The notes below the pieces were generated by a model. It saw nothing but the letters and a program-made list of their open reading frames with translations. It was not told the DNA's origin and searched no databases. From an uncultured Porphyromonas sp. (GTDB lineage: Bacteria; Bacteroidota; Bacteroidia; Bacteroidales; Porphyromonadaceae), in the NCBI GenBank assembly GCA_900539765.1, contig UQDF01000041.1, positions 1 through 20,633 on the forward strand: a stretch of DNA of 20,633 nucleotides. The letters are read 5' to 3'. Both the position numbers and the translations under genes were made by a program. Of the stretch, positions 13,486 to 20,633 are shown in pieces (the first letter of the stretch is position 1; every line of letters starts with the position of its first letter).

Positions 13486-16413
13486 ATGAATCATTCATTT
13501 ATATCCAAACTACTAGCTGTGGGCATCGTAGCCCTCTCTTGGGTTGGAGGGCTCGTAGCACAGCAGTCCTTTGGAGGCGTACCAGCTGGCTTCACAGCCT
13601 CTACGACAGAGCTACGCTCGGCTGGAGCTACGCCTGTCATCCGTGTCCTCCCCGAGTTCAACGTCCAGGACTTCAAGACAGCACACCAGTGGAACAAGGG
13701 GCAGGTACAGTTCAAGCGCCTTACCATCGGTCGTGTCTTAGAGACCTCTATCGACTTCTCTCGTCAGGCTCAGGCTATCGAGCTAGAGTCTGGTAAGGTG
13801 ATCTACCGCCTGCGCGTCTCCTCGCCAGGAGCTCAGGCTATGACGCTCCTCTATGACGACTTCTTTATCCCCAACGATGGTGGCCGTCTCTACATCTATA
13901 CGCCTGATCGGTCTGCTCTCCTCGGTGCTTACACCCATGAGACCCACCCCAAGCATGGTGGCTTCGCCAATGAGCCGCTGAATGGTGATGAGGTCATTAT
14001 GGAGTATGAGCCAGGACGTACGGGAGCCATGCCTACGCTACTCGTCTCTGGTGTCGGATACATCTACGATGCTAGAGTAGACAACGGAACCAACAAGCTC
14101 CGTATGCTTTATCCTGGCGAGGATGAGAGTGGAGATCCGATCCCTCAGATCGGTATCAACTGTCCTGAGGGAGCTGAGTGGCAAGCTGAGAAGACTGGTG
14201 TCTGCCAGCTCATTATGTATGATGAGGAGGGCATAGGACTCTGCTCGGGCAACTTGATGAACAATACCAATCTAGACTTCAAGCCTCTTATTCTCTCTGC
14301 TGCACACTGTATCTCTCTGAGCACAGAGCAAGAGGTAGGGCAGGAGTATCTAGACAAGTGGACCTTTGTCTTCCACTATGAGAAGCCTACCTGTAGCAAT
14401 GGTTCTATAGCGCTCAATCGTGGCAAGTCTGTCGTAGGCTGTCAGGTACGTACGTTCCTTCCCTTCCTGGGTATGAGTGATGGTCTGCTCCTCGAGGCAC
14501 ATACACAGGTGCCTGAGAACTATCGCGTCTACTACAATGGTTGGGATCGCTGGTCTGTACTGCCCAAGACTCCAGCTGTAGGCATACATCACCCGATGGG
14601 AGATGCTAAGAAGATCTCTATCGCAGATGGCCCTATCACAATAGGTCAGTGGGATACAGGCGATGGCGAAGCTGGAGCTGAGAAGGCTCACTTTGTATTT
14701 CAGTATACAAAGGGCGCTACCGAGGGTGGCTCCTCTGGCTCTTCACTCTTTAGTGCCGAGCACCTAGTCGTTGGTACGCTCACGGGTGGTCGTACAGAGG
14801 GGGATGACTTCTACGGACGTCTCAAGTTCCACTGGGATCACTTTAAGAAGAATGATACGATCGACTGTATGGACATCTACCTTGATCCTAAGGAAGGTGG
14901 TACAGCTCGTCGTCTAGAGGGTACGTGGCGCAACGGTCTAAAGCCTCTACAGCCTGTGTCCGACTTCAAGATACAGGTGACCAATACGGAGGCTCATCTC
15001 TCTTGGGCAGCTATCGACAAGAACACGATCCCTGCTGAATGGAAGGTCTTCTACCGCATCTATCGCAATGGAGCCTTTGTCACAGAGATTACAGACAATA
15101 AGTATACCGAGTCACGTGAGGTAGCTCTAGGAGACAAGGCTCGTGAGGGTTCTGTCGTCTATGGTGTACAGGTACGCTACGACTATGGTGGCAAGACGCT
15201 ACCCGATGATGGACATAATGAGGGTGCTGCCTATACCTCAGGCGAGTCTGATCTCATCGAGCAGGGCGCTTTCTGGGGCAATGCCGTACACACGATGCCT
15301 GCTACCGCCAAGGCTAGTAGCAATGGTGTCCTCGTCACTTGGCACGATCCCGCTAACCTACAGGAGGTCTCACTCTTTGGTTATCCCGATCCTGACAAGA
15401 TGGAGTTTATCCCTTACAAGCACCCTAAGGCTGAGCTCAAAGGTCGCTACACTACGCCAAACCGCTACAACCTGACGGTACGTATCGCTAGTGATCGCTT
15501 TGTCGGTGAGCCTTCTCCTACGCTCTATGCTGTACGTCTCGTACCTGACTCGCTGATCAATGTCCCTGATACTAAGGATGCTCAGCGCTACACGATCATC
15601 GTGCGCAATGGTACTGAGCGTAATGACAAGGTGGGTGGCATCGCTGGTATCACGTATGAGCAGATGTTCAACGTGCCACAAGACTGGAAGCCCGGTGAGT
15701 GGGTTACGGTAGTCCTAGACAAGCCCTTTAGGATCAATCCTATGAATGATCTCTTCATCGGCTATGGTATCACCAACAATGACAACGCTGCAGGTGTCGT
15801 CTGTGTCAAGAATACCAACGACGCTTTACGTCCTTACGTAGATGCCTTCCTACTCTCTGGTCAACGGGCTATACCATACCCCGAGAGCAAGTACAAGGGC
15901 TCCACAGTACCTGAGGAGTATCACGCTATGCGCTTCGTCTTCGCTCCCTCTGAGAACGTAGAGAAGCACAGCGACTTCACCTGCTTTGCCAAGGGTAAGG
16001 TCCCCGTACCATTCCCCAAGGTCAAGAGCTATAAGCTCCTCAAGAATGGTAAGGTCATTGCTGAGGGTATCACCGCCAATGAGTATCAAGATGCTACGGG
16101 CAATACGACTGACAGCTACACCGTAGAGATCGTTTACGAAGATGGTGGCGCTTATGCACCTGTAGGAGTCAGTGAGGTAGAGCGTAGTCTCGAGCCAGTC
16201 GCTTATCCTACGCAGCTCGACGCTACGGCACAGCTATACGTAGAGAACAGTGCTGAGGTGCTGACGCTCCGCGTGCTAACCGTCGATGGTACTAACGTGA
16301 TGCAGATCGATCAGCCAGGACGCGTTGTAGATCTCTCTACACTACCTGCAGGTCGCTACGTTGTCGTAATGCAGACAGCAGCAGGTACCTTCACACAGTA
16401 CATCACCAAGTAA
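13486..16413 (+). CDS. Trypsin-like (S1) lysyl-endopeptidase-type protease, T9SS cargo
   Basis: 975 residues. The signal peptide is about 1-26 (ending VAQQ). A propeptide-like region (about 27-220) precedes an S1 catalytic domain (about 225-470). The triad is visible: His274 in LSAAHC, Asp332 in GMSDGLLLE, Ser417 in GGSSGSSLF. Cysteines at 226, 240, 253, 275, 303 and 319 could form stabilising disulfides as in Achromobacter lysyl endopeptidase. The nearest family in this lineage is the Porphyromonas Lys-specific serine endopeptidase (PepK); Lys specificity is inferred and not shown by a residue I can assign. A fibronectin-III-like domain follows (about 485-575), then a beta-rich region (about 590-890), then a C-terminal T9SS-like domain (VLTVDGTNVMQ...LPAGRYVVVMQTAAG). 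Its entry motif YPTQLDATAQ differs from the usual YPNP form. It is the last of four cargo genes. Confidence 0.9.
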   Translation: MNHSFISKLLAVGIVALSWVGGLVAQQSFGGVPAGFTASTTELRSAGATPVIRVLPEFNVQDFKTAHQWNKGQVQFKRLTIGRVLETSIDFSRQAQAIELESGKVIYRLRVSSPGAQAMTLLYDDFFIPNDGGRLYIYTPDRSALLGAYTHETHPKHGGFANEPLNGDEVIMEYEPGRTGAMPTLLVSGVGYIYDARVDNGTNKLRMLYPGEDESGDPIPQIGINCPEGAEWQAEKTGVCQLIMYDEEGIGLCSGNLMNNTNLDFKPLILSAAHCISLSTEQEVGQEYLDKWTFVFHYEKPTCSNGSIALNRGKSVVGCQVRTFLPFLGMSDGLLLEAHTQVPENYRVYYNGWDRWSVLPKTPAVGIHHPMGDAKKISIADGPITIGQWDTGDGEAGAEKAHFVFQYTKGATEGGSSGSSLFSAEHLVVGTLTGGRTEGDDFYGRLKFHWDHFKKNDTIDCMDIYLDPKEGGTARRLEGTWRNGLKPLQPVSDFKIQVTNTEAHLSWAAIDKNTIPAEWKVFYRIYRNGAFVTEITDNKYTESREVALGDKAREGSVVYGVQVRYDYGGKTLPDDGHNEGAAYTSGESDLIEQGAFWGNAVHTMPATAKASSNGVLVTWHDPANLQEVSLFGYPDPDKMEFIPYKHPKAELKGRYTTPNRYNLTVRIASDRFVGEPSPTLYAVRLVPDSLINVPDTKDAQRYTIIVRNGTERNDKVGGIAGITYEQMFNVPQDWKPGEWVTVVLDKPFRINPMNDLFIGYGITNNDNAAGVVCVKNTNDALRPYVDAFLLSGQRAIPYPESKYKGSTVPEEYHAMRFVFAPSENVEKHSDFTCFAKGKVPVPFPKVKSYKLLKNGKVIAEGITANEYQDATGNTTDSYTVEIVYEDGGAYAPVGVSEVERSLEPVAYPTQLDATAQLYVENSAEVLTLRVLTVDGTNVMQIDQPGRVVDLSTLPAGRYVVVMQTAAGTFTQYITK

Positions 16414-16512
16414 AGTCACTTCACGAGACCTTAGCATCGTAAGAGATATGGTCTCATCAAGGGGCTAGTGCACCCAAACAGACTAGGCGCGCACAGCTCA
16501 TCATCTATAGAT

Positions 16513-16550
16513 AGGAGCGTGGTAAGGAGAGAGATCCTTATCACGCTCCT
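16513..16550 (+). terminator. Terminator of the S1 protease gene
   Basis: 16-nt arms (16513-16528 with 16535-16550) have a 6-nt loop and one G-U wobble in plus-strand RNA, followed by GCGTTATATA. It lies 100 nt after the stop. A weaker GAGACC/GGTCTC hairpin (about 16425-16455) lies nearer the stop. Confidence 0.75.
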
Positions 16551-16584
16551 GCGTTATATAGCAATACGAGTAGCGATGCAATGG

Positions 16585-16690
16585 TTGTATCAAAGCGAGA
16601 CGATTGTGTCAAAGGTTACAGCATCGTGATTTTAACGGGGGATGGACGCCCTCTCGTTAGAGCGTTCCGTGCGTTCCTACGGCAGGTTAC
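16585..16690. repeat. Dispersed intergenic repeat (copy C)
   Basis: Same orientation as copy B: TTGTATCAAAGC at 16585-16596, TTGTGTCAAAG at 16604-16614, the TTTTAACGGGGG..GGACGCCCTC block at 16615-16655, and GTGCGTTCCTAC..AGGTTACTCGTC up to about 16694. It lacks the proximal arm of the 19-bp inverted repeat of copy B. Like copy B it lies between a terminator and the next promoter. Confidence 0.7.
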
Positions 16691-16737
16691 TCGTCTCATC
16701 GGGCTAGCCGATGTACGATCTTCACGTAGCGATTTCG

Positions 16738-16745
16738 TATCTTTG
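16738..16745 (+). promoter_or_regulatory. -7 box of the GHL10-hemW unit
   Basis: TATCTTTG is a full TAnnTTTG match. No TTG is seen at the usual distance upstream. Transcription would start near 16752, after the in-frame ATG at 16711, so translation must begin at ATG 16771. Confidence 0.6.
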
Positions 16746-16770
16746 TGGCATCTATCAATTTATATGCGCG

Positions 16771-18354
16771 ATGCCTAAGAGACTTACCTCCACCCTTTAT
16801 CGGTCAGCAGTGCTGTTGCTGATGCTTTTCTTCTTTAGCCAGTGCGGTTCACGTAAGGCTACACCACGGCGACCACATATCGAGCTACCCGAGTGCAGCA
16901 TCAGTGATGTCGCTTACTCGGTACCTCAGCTACCTGGAGCAGAGATGCGTGCTGTATGGCTCACCACGATCTTTGGTCTAGACTGGCCGAAGGTCTCTGC
17001 AGATACTTATCCAGGTATGGTGCGGCAGCAGGAGTCGCTCGACAAGATGCTAGATGCCTTTGTGCAGGCAGGGATCAATACGGTCTTCCTACAGGTACGT
17101 CTGCGTGGTGATCTGCTCTATCCGAGCAGTCTCGAGTCACTCTCTCCTACGGTCAGCAAGACTGGTGCGCTGCCCAGTGGCTACGACCCCCTCCAGTACG
17201 CTATCGATGCGTGTCATAGTCGTGGTATGAGCGTACATGCCTGGATGGTAGTCTATCCACTAGGTACTAATGATCATGTGCGCTCGCTGGCTAAGCAGGG
17301 TAAGGGCTTCTACGCAGCGCATCCTGAGATGTGTATCCGACAGGGCAATGCTTGGTTTATGGATCCCGCACAGCCTGCTGTACGTACGCATATGGCTCAG
17401 CTGGTACGAGATCTAGTCACCCGCTACGATGTCGATGGCGTACACCTAGACTATATCCGCTATCCCGATGGGCCGAACAAGTTTGACGACCTCAAGAGCT
17501 ACCAGCGTATGAACCCCCAGCGACTCCCACGTATGGAGTGGCGTGAGGCTAATGTGACAGCTATGATCGACACGCTGCACCGCACGCTGCAAGAGGTAGC
17601 ACCCGAGGTGGCACTCTCTACAGCATGCATCGGCAAGTATGAGCAGTTGCCGAAGCCTGCCCCTGGAGGTTACTTCTGCAAGAATGACGTCTCGCAAGAT
17701 CCGCTCGTATGGTTTCAGCGAGGCATCGTCGACTTCATCGTGCCGATGATTTATTACAAGGATGGGCACTTCAACTACTACATAGCGGACTGGGCTAAGC
17801 GCATCGCACCCCACGGACCCATCATAGCTGGACTAGGTGTCTATCGGCTTTATGACAATTCGAGGTGGAAGCTACAAGACGTCTATAATCAGCTCGACAC
17901 GGTGGCGCATTATGGTCTCCCAGGGGTGAGTTACTACCGAGCTGAGCAGTTCTTGCAGATGTACGATCAGCTACCAGCAGAGCGTCAGGATCAGCTCCTC
18001 TTGCCGACACGTCGTCCCGCCTTCGGGGCCGAGCCTCGCATCCCCTTTGGTCTGGCAAAGGTTGAGGAGATCATAGATCAAGGTGAGAGACTGACTATCT
18101 CGTGGGGCTATGACCTCCAGGAGCCGACGGGACACACTTTCAATCTCTACTATCGTCTCTACGGATCGCATCTAGACTGTCCACTCGTACTACTAGGACA
18201 AAGCCTCGCAGGACGCTCGGCGACCATCTCGCGAGACTTCCTACCCGAGGATGTCTTGGTCGAATTCTTTATCGAGCCGACCGCCTTCAGCGGACATACA
18301 GGCCAGCTCTCTGCGGGTGCACTCTACTACAACTCCCATGAGTTGAAGAAGTAG
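16771..18354 (+). CDS. GHL10-family glycosyl-hydrolase-like lipoprotein
   Basis: 527 residues from ATG 16771. The N-terminus is a lipoprotein signal with lipobox FFSQC (Cys25). From about 58 to 370 it matches the GHL10 (DUF187) barrel: EMRAVWLTTIFGLDWP, TVFLQVRLRGDLLYPS, GMSVHAWMVVYP, VDGVHLDYIRYP (about 220-231), DFIVPMIYYKD and IIAGLGVYR. A C-terminal beta-rich domain (about 420-527; LTISWGYDLQE, FNLYYRLYG) resembles a fibronectin-III fold. E. coli DigH of this family cleaves peptide-free (denuded) peptidoglycan glycans, so a cell-wall role is likely but not proven here. The DYIRYP Asp is a candidate active-site residue. hemW follows after a single base, suggesting translational coupling. 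An upstream in-frame ATG (16711) precedes the promoter and would bury the lipobox signal. Confidence 0.9.
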   Translation: MPKRLTSTLYRSAVLLLMLFFFSQCGSRKATPRRPHIELPECSISDVAYSVPQLPGAEMRAVWLTTIFGLDWPKVSADTYPGMVRQQESLDKMLDAFVQAGINTVFLQVRLRGDLLYPSSLESLSPTVSKTGALPSGYDPLQYAIDACHSRGMSVHAWMVVYPLGTNDHVRSLAKQGKGFYAAHPEMCIRQGNAWFMDPAQPAVRTHMAQLVRDLVTRYDVDGVHLDYIRYPDGPNKFDDLKSYQRMNPQRLPRMEWREANVTAMIDTLHRTLQEVAPEVALSTACIGKYEQLPKPAPGGYFCKNDVSQDPLVWFQRGIVDFIVPMIYYKDGHFNYYIADWAKRIAPHGPIIAGLGVYRLYDNSRWKLQDVYNQLDTVAHYGLPGVSYYRAEQFLQMYDQLPAERQDQLLLPTRRPAFGAEPRIPFGLAKVEEIIDQGERLTISWGYDLQEPTGHTFNLYYRLYGSHLDCPLVLLGQSLAGRSATISRDFLPEDVLVEFFIEPTAFSGHTGQLSAGALYYNSHELKK

Positions 18355-18355
18355 T

Positions 18356-19471
18356 ATGTGGGGACTCTACCTGCATATCCCGTTTTGTCCTACACGGTGC
18401 ATCTATTGCGACTTCTACTCGCAGAGCGACTTGTCGCTACAGAGCGCCTTCGTAGAGGCTCTCTGCCGTGAACTAACGATCTACCACGACCGTGAGCAAT
18501 GGGCTACAGCTCCTCGTACCATCTATCTGGGCGGAGGTACACCTAGTAGCCTCCCGCTACCGCTCCTAGAGCGACTGATGCAGCATATCCGCTCGCTCTG
18601 GACACTCGATAAGGCGATCGAGATAACCATCGAGGCAAACCCCGAGGATGTATCGCCCGAGTGGGCTAGGGGAGTGGCGCAGCTAGGCTTCAACCGCATC
18701 AGCCTAGGCGTGCAGAGCTGGAGCGATGAGACGCTGCGCTTCTTACATCGTCGACACTCAGCTGCACAAGCCGAGCTGGCGATCAGCTATATACGAGATG
18801 CGGGCATTAGCAATGTGAGCATCGATCTGATCTTCGCATTACCTAAGGGTTATGAGCAGCATTGGAGTGAGAGCTTGGCATATGCGTTGACACTCCCCGT
18901 GACTCACCTCTCTGCCTATGGCTTGACTTACGAGCGTGGCACACGGCTGGATCGTATGCGGGAGCGCGGAGTGGTGACCCCCTCGAGCGAAGAGACCTAT
19001 GTGGCACAGTACTATGCGCTGGTCGCAGCCTGTCGGGAGGCAGGCTTTACGCATTACGAATTGTCCAACTGGGCGCTCCCTGGCTTTGCCTCTCAGCACA
19101 ACAGCGCTTACTGGGACGGTACGCCCTACCTAGGTCTAGGGCCTAGCGCACATAGCTATATGGCGGGGCATCGCTGGTGGCACCTCGCCGACATACACCT
19201 ATACATAGAGCGACTGCAGCAGGACACACTCCCGATTGCTGATGAGGAGTGGCTCTCACCGACCGAGCTATACGAGGAGTGCGTTATGCTGGGACTGCGT
19301 ACTTGTCGTGGCATAGACCTACGCCAGCCCGTGCTGCGAGAAGCCCCGCTTATGGAGCGTGCCACCCCGTGGATCGAGCAGGGACTCCTCACGTACACTG
19401 CCGATGATCATCTGCGACTCACCCACGAAGGCCTTATCTGGTGTGACCGCATCTGTGCGGCACTCTGCTAG
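18356..19471 (+). CDS. hemW: HemW, radical-SAM heme chaperone (HemN-like)
   Basis: 371 residues, typical for HemW. The radical-SAM cluster motif is C11-x3-C15-x2-C18 (CPTRCIYCDF). The residue two after the last Cys is Phe, where true HemN coproporphyrinogen dehydrogenases have a fourth Cys, so this is HemW rather than HemN. The SAM-binding YLGGGTPSSL follows near 59-68, then EANPEDV, RISLGVQSW, VSIDLIFALP and the HemN-C domain (about 290-371). HemW binds heme and inserts it into respiratory enzymes; older annotations call it oxygen-independent coproporphyrinogen III oxidase. It starts one base after the GHL10 stop and has no promoter of its own. No convincing terminator was found in 19472-19560. 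Confidence 0.93.
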   Translation: MWGLYLHIPFCPTRCIYCDFYSQSDLSLQSAFVEALCRELTIYHDREQWATAPRTIYLGGGTPSSLPLPLLERLMQHIRSLWTLDKAIEITIEANPEDVSPEWARGVAQLGFNRISLGVQSWSDETLRFLHRRHSAAQAELAISYIRDAGISNVSIDLIFALPKGYEQHWSESLAYALTLPVTHLSAYGLTYERGTRLDRMRERGVVTPSSEETYVAQYYALVAACREAGFTHYELSNWALPGFASQHNSAYWDGTPYLGLGPSAHSYMAGHRWWHLADIHLYIERLQQDTLPIADEEWLSPTELYEECVMLGLRTCRGIDLRQPVLREAPLMERATPWIEQGLLTYTADDHLRLTHEGLIWCDRICAALC

Positions 19472-19562
19472 CGCACTTTCGCTCTGGTTCTGAGGTGTCG
19501 TGTGGCTAAAGTGGGGGAGTAGGGGAGCCGTGTGAGAGACTCTTTTTACCTAGGTTAAGGTA

Positions 19563-19593
19563 TTGACAGGCGCAGAGATAGCGTCTACCTTTG
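19563..19593 (+). promoter_or_regulatory. Promoter of flavodoxin
   Basis: TTG at 19563-19565, 20 bp, TACCTTTG at 19586-19593, identical in both boxes and spacing to the tRNA-Ser promoter. The leader would be about 28 nt. Confidence 0.8.
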
Positions 19594-19627
19594 CAGATAG
19601 AAATACCAACATAATGTTTCAAAGCAA

Positions 19628-20128
19628 ATGAAGAATACCGGACTATACTTCGGCTCCTCTACGGGCCATGTCGAGGGCATCGCAGATCGAGTTGCCCAGC
19701 TACTAGGAATTGATGCAGCTGACGTGCACAACGTAGCAGATGCTACGCCAGAGTCTGCTCTAGCGTATGACCTCCTCATCCTCGGCTCCTCCACTTGGGG
19801 CTACGGCGACCTGCAGGACGACTGGGAGGGGTTCCTCCCCAAGCTTGCTAAGCTAGATCTCTCGGGCAAGCAGTTTGCCCTCTTCGGCTGTGGTGACTCA
19901 AGTAGCTATCCAGACACATTCTGTGATGCTATGGCAGAGATTGCAGAGCAAGTCACAGCTGCTGGCGCCACCCTCATCGGGCAGATCCCCGCAGAGGGTT
20001 ACAGCTACGAAGCTACACGCTGTGAGGTGGACGGTCAGCTCGTCGGCTGCTGTCTGGACGAAGACAACGAGAGCGACGAGACGGACGATCGTCTCGATAC
20101 GTGGGTACAAGCTATCCAAAAGGCATAA
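19628..20128 (+). CDS. fldA: Flavodoxin, long-chain
   Basis: 166-residue soluble FMN protein that carries electrons at low potential, for example to or from pyruvate:ferredoxin-type oxidoreductases in anaerobes. The phosphate-binding loop is GSSTGHVEGIA (residues 9-19). The first FMN-stacking loop is SSTWGYGDLQDDWE (about 54-67) and the second is GCGDSSSYPDTFCDAM (about 87-102). The insertion between them and the C-terminus (AEGYSYEAT...DETDDRLDTWVQAI) marks the long-chain class. The very acidic stretch DEDNESDETDD is typical of flavodoxins. It has a strong promoter and no terminator before the DUF2023 gene, so the two are likely co-transcribed. Confidence 0.96.
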   Translation: MKNTGLYFGSSTGHVEGIADRVAQLLGIDAADVHNVADATPESALAYDLLILGSSTWGYGDLQDDWEGFLPKLAKLDLSGKQFALFGCGDSSSYPDTFCDAMAEIAEQVTAAGATLIGQIPAEGYSYEATRCEVDGQLVGCCLDEDNESDETDDRLDTWVQAIQKA

Positions 20129-20181
20129 CGCGTATCTGCGAGGCTTACTTCATAAACCTTTTTTCTGTTAGTTAAGTGTGT

Positions 20182-20541
20182 ATGTCGACCGAGTGGGTGA
20201 TGCTGAGTGATAAGGTTTACGAGTTTCAGAAAGGGATACGTCCTTTATTTCTCTGTACCGTAAGCAGAGAGGTAGCACCTCTCCTGATGAGACGCTTGGA
20301 GCGTGCTGGCATAGCTTACCATCTAGAGGAGATCTCTAGTGTGTCACCGCGTGTCAATCTTTTCTTTGGTAAGGAGCTATGTATCGCCATTATCTCTGAG
20401 ATGGTGAGAGGACGATCCTTGACCACGCTCTCTCCTGAGGAAGACTTTATCCTCGGCACCCTACTCGGCTACGACACTTGTCAGCAGTGTGAACGCTATC
20501 AGCGACGTAAGCAAAGTGCTAGACGGGTGGTCGCCAGCTAA
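20182..20541 (+). CDS. DUF2023 family protein
   Basis: 119 residues from ATG 20182 (an in-frame GTG two codons upstream is less likely; ATG 20200 is also possible). The pattern VYEFQKGIRPLFLCTV, RRLERAGIAYHLEEI, NLFFGKELCI, LSPEEDFILGTLLGYD and CQQCERYQRRK matches DUF2023 proteins as I know them from Bacteroides. No signal peptide or membrane segment is present, so it is cytoplasmic. The C-terminal CxxC could bind metal or be redox-active; no function is established to my knowledge. It follows flavodoxin by 53 nt on the same strand, an association I recall from other Bacteroidota and which suggests a link to flavodoxin or flavin biology. Confidence 0.9.
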   Translation: MSTEWVMLSDKVYEFQKGIRPLFLCTVSREVAPLLMRRLERAGIAYHLEEISSVSPRVNLFFGKELCIAIISEMVRGRSLTTLSPEEDFILGTLLGYDTCQQCERYQRRKQSARRVVAS

Positions 20542-20579
20542 CACGACTAGGTGTCACATAGTTAGATCGTTGGGTGGCT

Positions 20580-20610
20580 ACTCGTCTCGTTGTTGTGCAA
20601 TAAGACGAGT
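20580..20610 (+). terminator. Hairpin after the DUF2023 gene
   Basis: ACTCGTCT (20580-20587) pairs perfectly with AGACGAGT (20603-20610) across a 15-nt loop. The tail GCAGGTGACG is not U-rich. The GGCTACTCGTCTCG context resembles the ends of the dispersed repeat, so this may instead be the edge of another copy running off the window. Confidence 0.35.
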
Positions 20611-20633
20611 GCAGGTGACGGAGGAAGCGACCG

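Noticed and set aside
16711..16770. Upstream ATG for the GHL10 lipoprotein
   Set aside because: It precedes the TATCTTTG promoter box and would separate the lipobox signal from the N-terminus.
18356..19471. HemN coproporphyrinogen III dehydrogenase
   Set aside because: The fourth cysteine of the HemN CxxxCxxCxC motif is replaced by Phe, which marks HemW.

Overview
The window looks like chromosome of a Bacteroidota species, most likely Porphyromonas or a close relative. Three things point there. Four consecutive large exported proteins end in type IX secretion system (T9SS) C-terminal domains. Promoters follow the Bacteroidota pattern (TTG, 18-20 bp, TAnnTTTG) and start codons lack obvious Shine-Dalgarno sequences. 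The protein set is also typical: a streptopain-family C10 protease, a lysyl-endopeptidase-like S1 protease, a BspA-like LRR protein and a DUF2023 gene beside flavodoxin. The species is not determined.

Layout, left to right. Positions 1-415 hold fragments of a dispersed intergenic repeat. On the minus strand there follow a tRNA-Tyr/tRNA-Gly unit (610-691, 467-542) with a clear promoter and terminator, and a ferritin gene (879-1364). A plus-strand tRNA-Ser (1563-1650) has its own promoter and is followed by about 290 nt of strongly structured sequence. A minus-strand pair then encodes an outer-membrane beta-barrel/TonB-dependent-receptor-like protein (2647-5067) and a small lipoprotein resembling DUF6624 (1969-2568).

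The intergenic region 5068-5607 contains the most striking non-coding signal: eight 8-bp cores, six of them versions of the palindrome CCACGTGG, spaced 21-22 bp apart just upstream of the C10 protease promoter. The plus strand then carries four T9SS cargo genes in a row: C10 cysteine protease (5608-8697), BspA-like LRR protein (9223-10959), LRR plus InlB-like-repeat protein (11053-13347) and S1 lysyl-endopeptidase-like protease (13486-16413). Each is followed by a strong inverted repeat. Two of the gaps (8827-9010 and 16585-16690) carry copies of the same dispersed repeat found at 1-415.

The right end is housekeeping: a GHL10 lipoprotein likely acting on peptidoglycan (16771-18354), a closely coupled hemW radical-SAM gene (18356-19471), and a flavodoxin gene (19628-20128) followed by a DUF2023 gene (20182-20541).

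The cargo cluster would supply secreted or surface-anchored proteolysis and adhesion. Ferritin, HemW and flavodoxin concern iron, heme and electron transfer, but nothing in the sequence ties them into one regulated system. No insertion sequence, prophage, CRISPR array or rRNA was seen. Three upstream alternative starts (TTG 5584, GTG 11005, ATG 16711) were rejected in favour of internal ATG codons, on promoter or terminator position.
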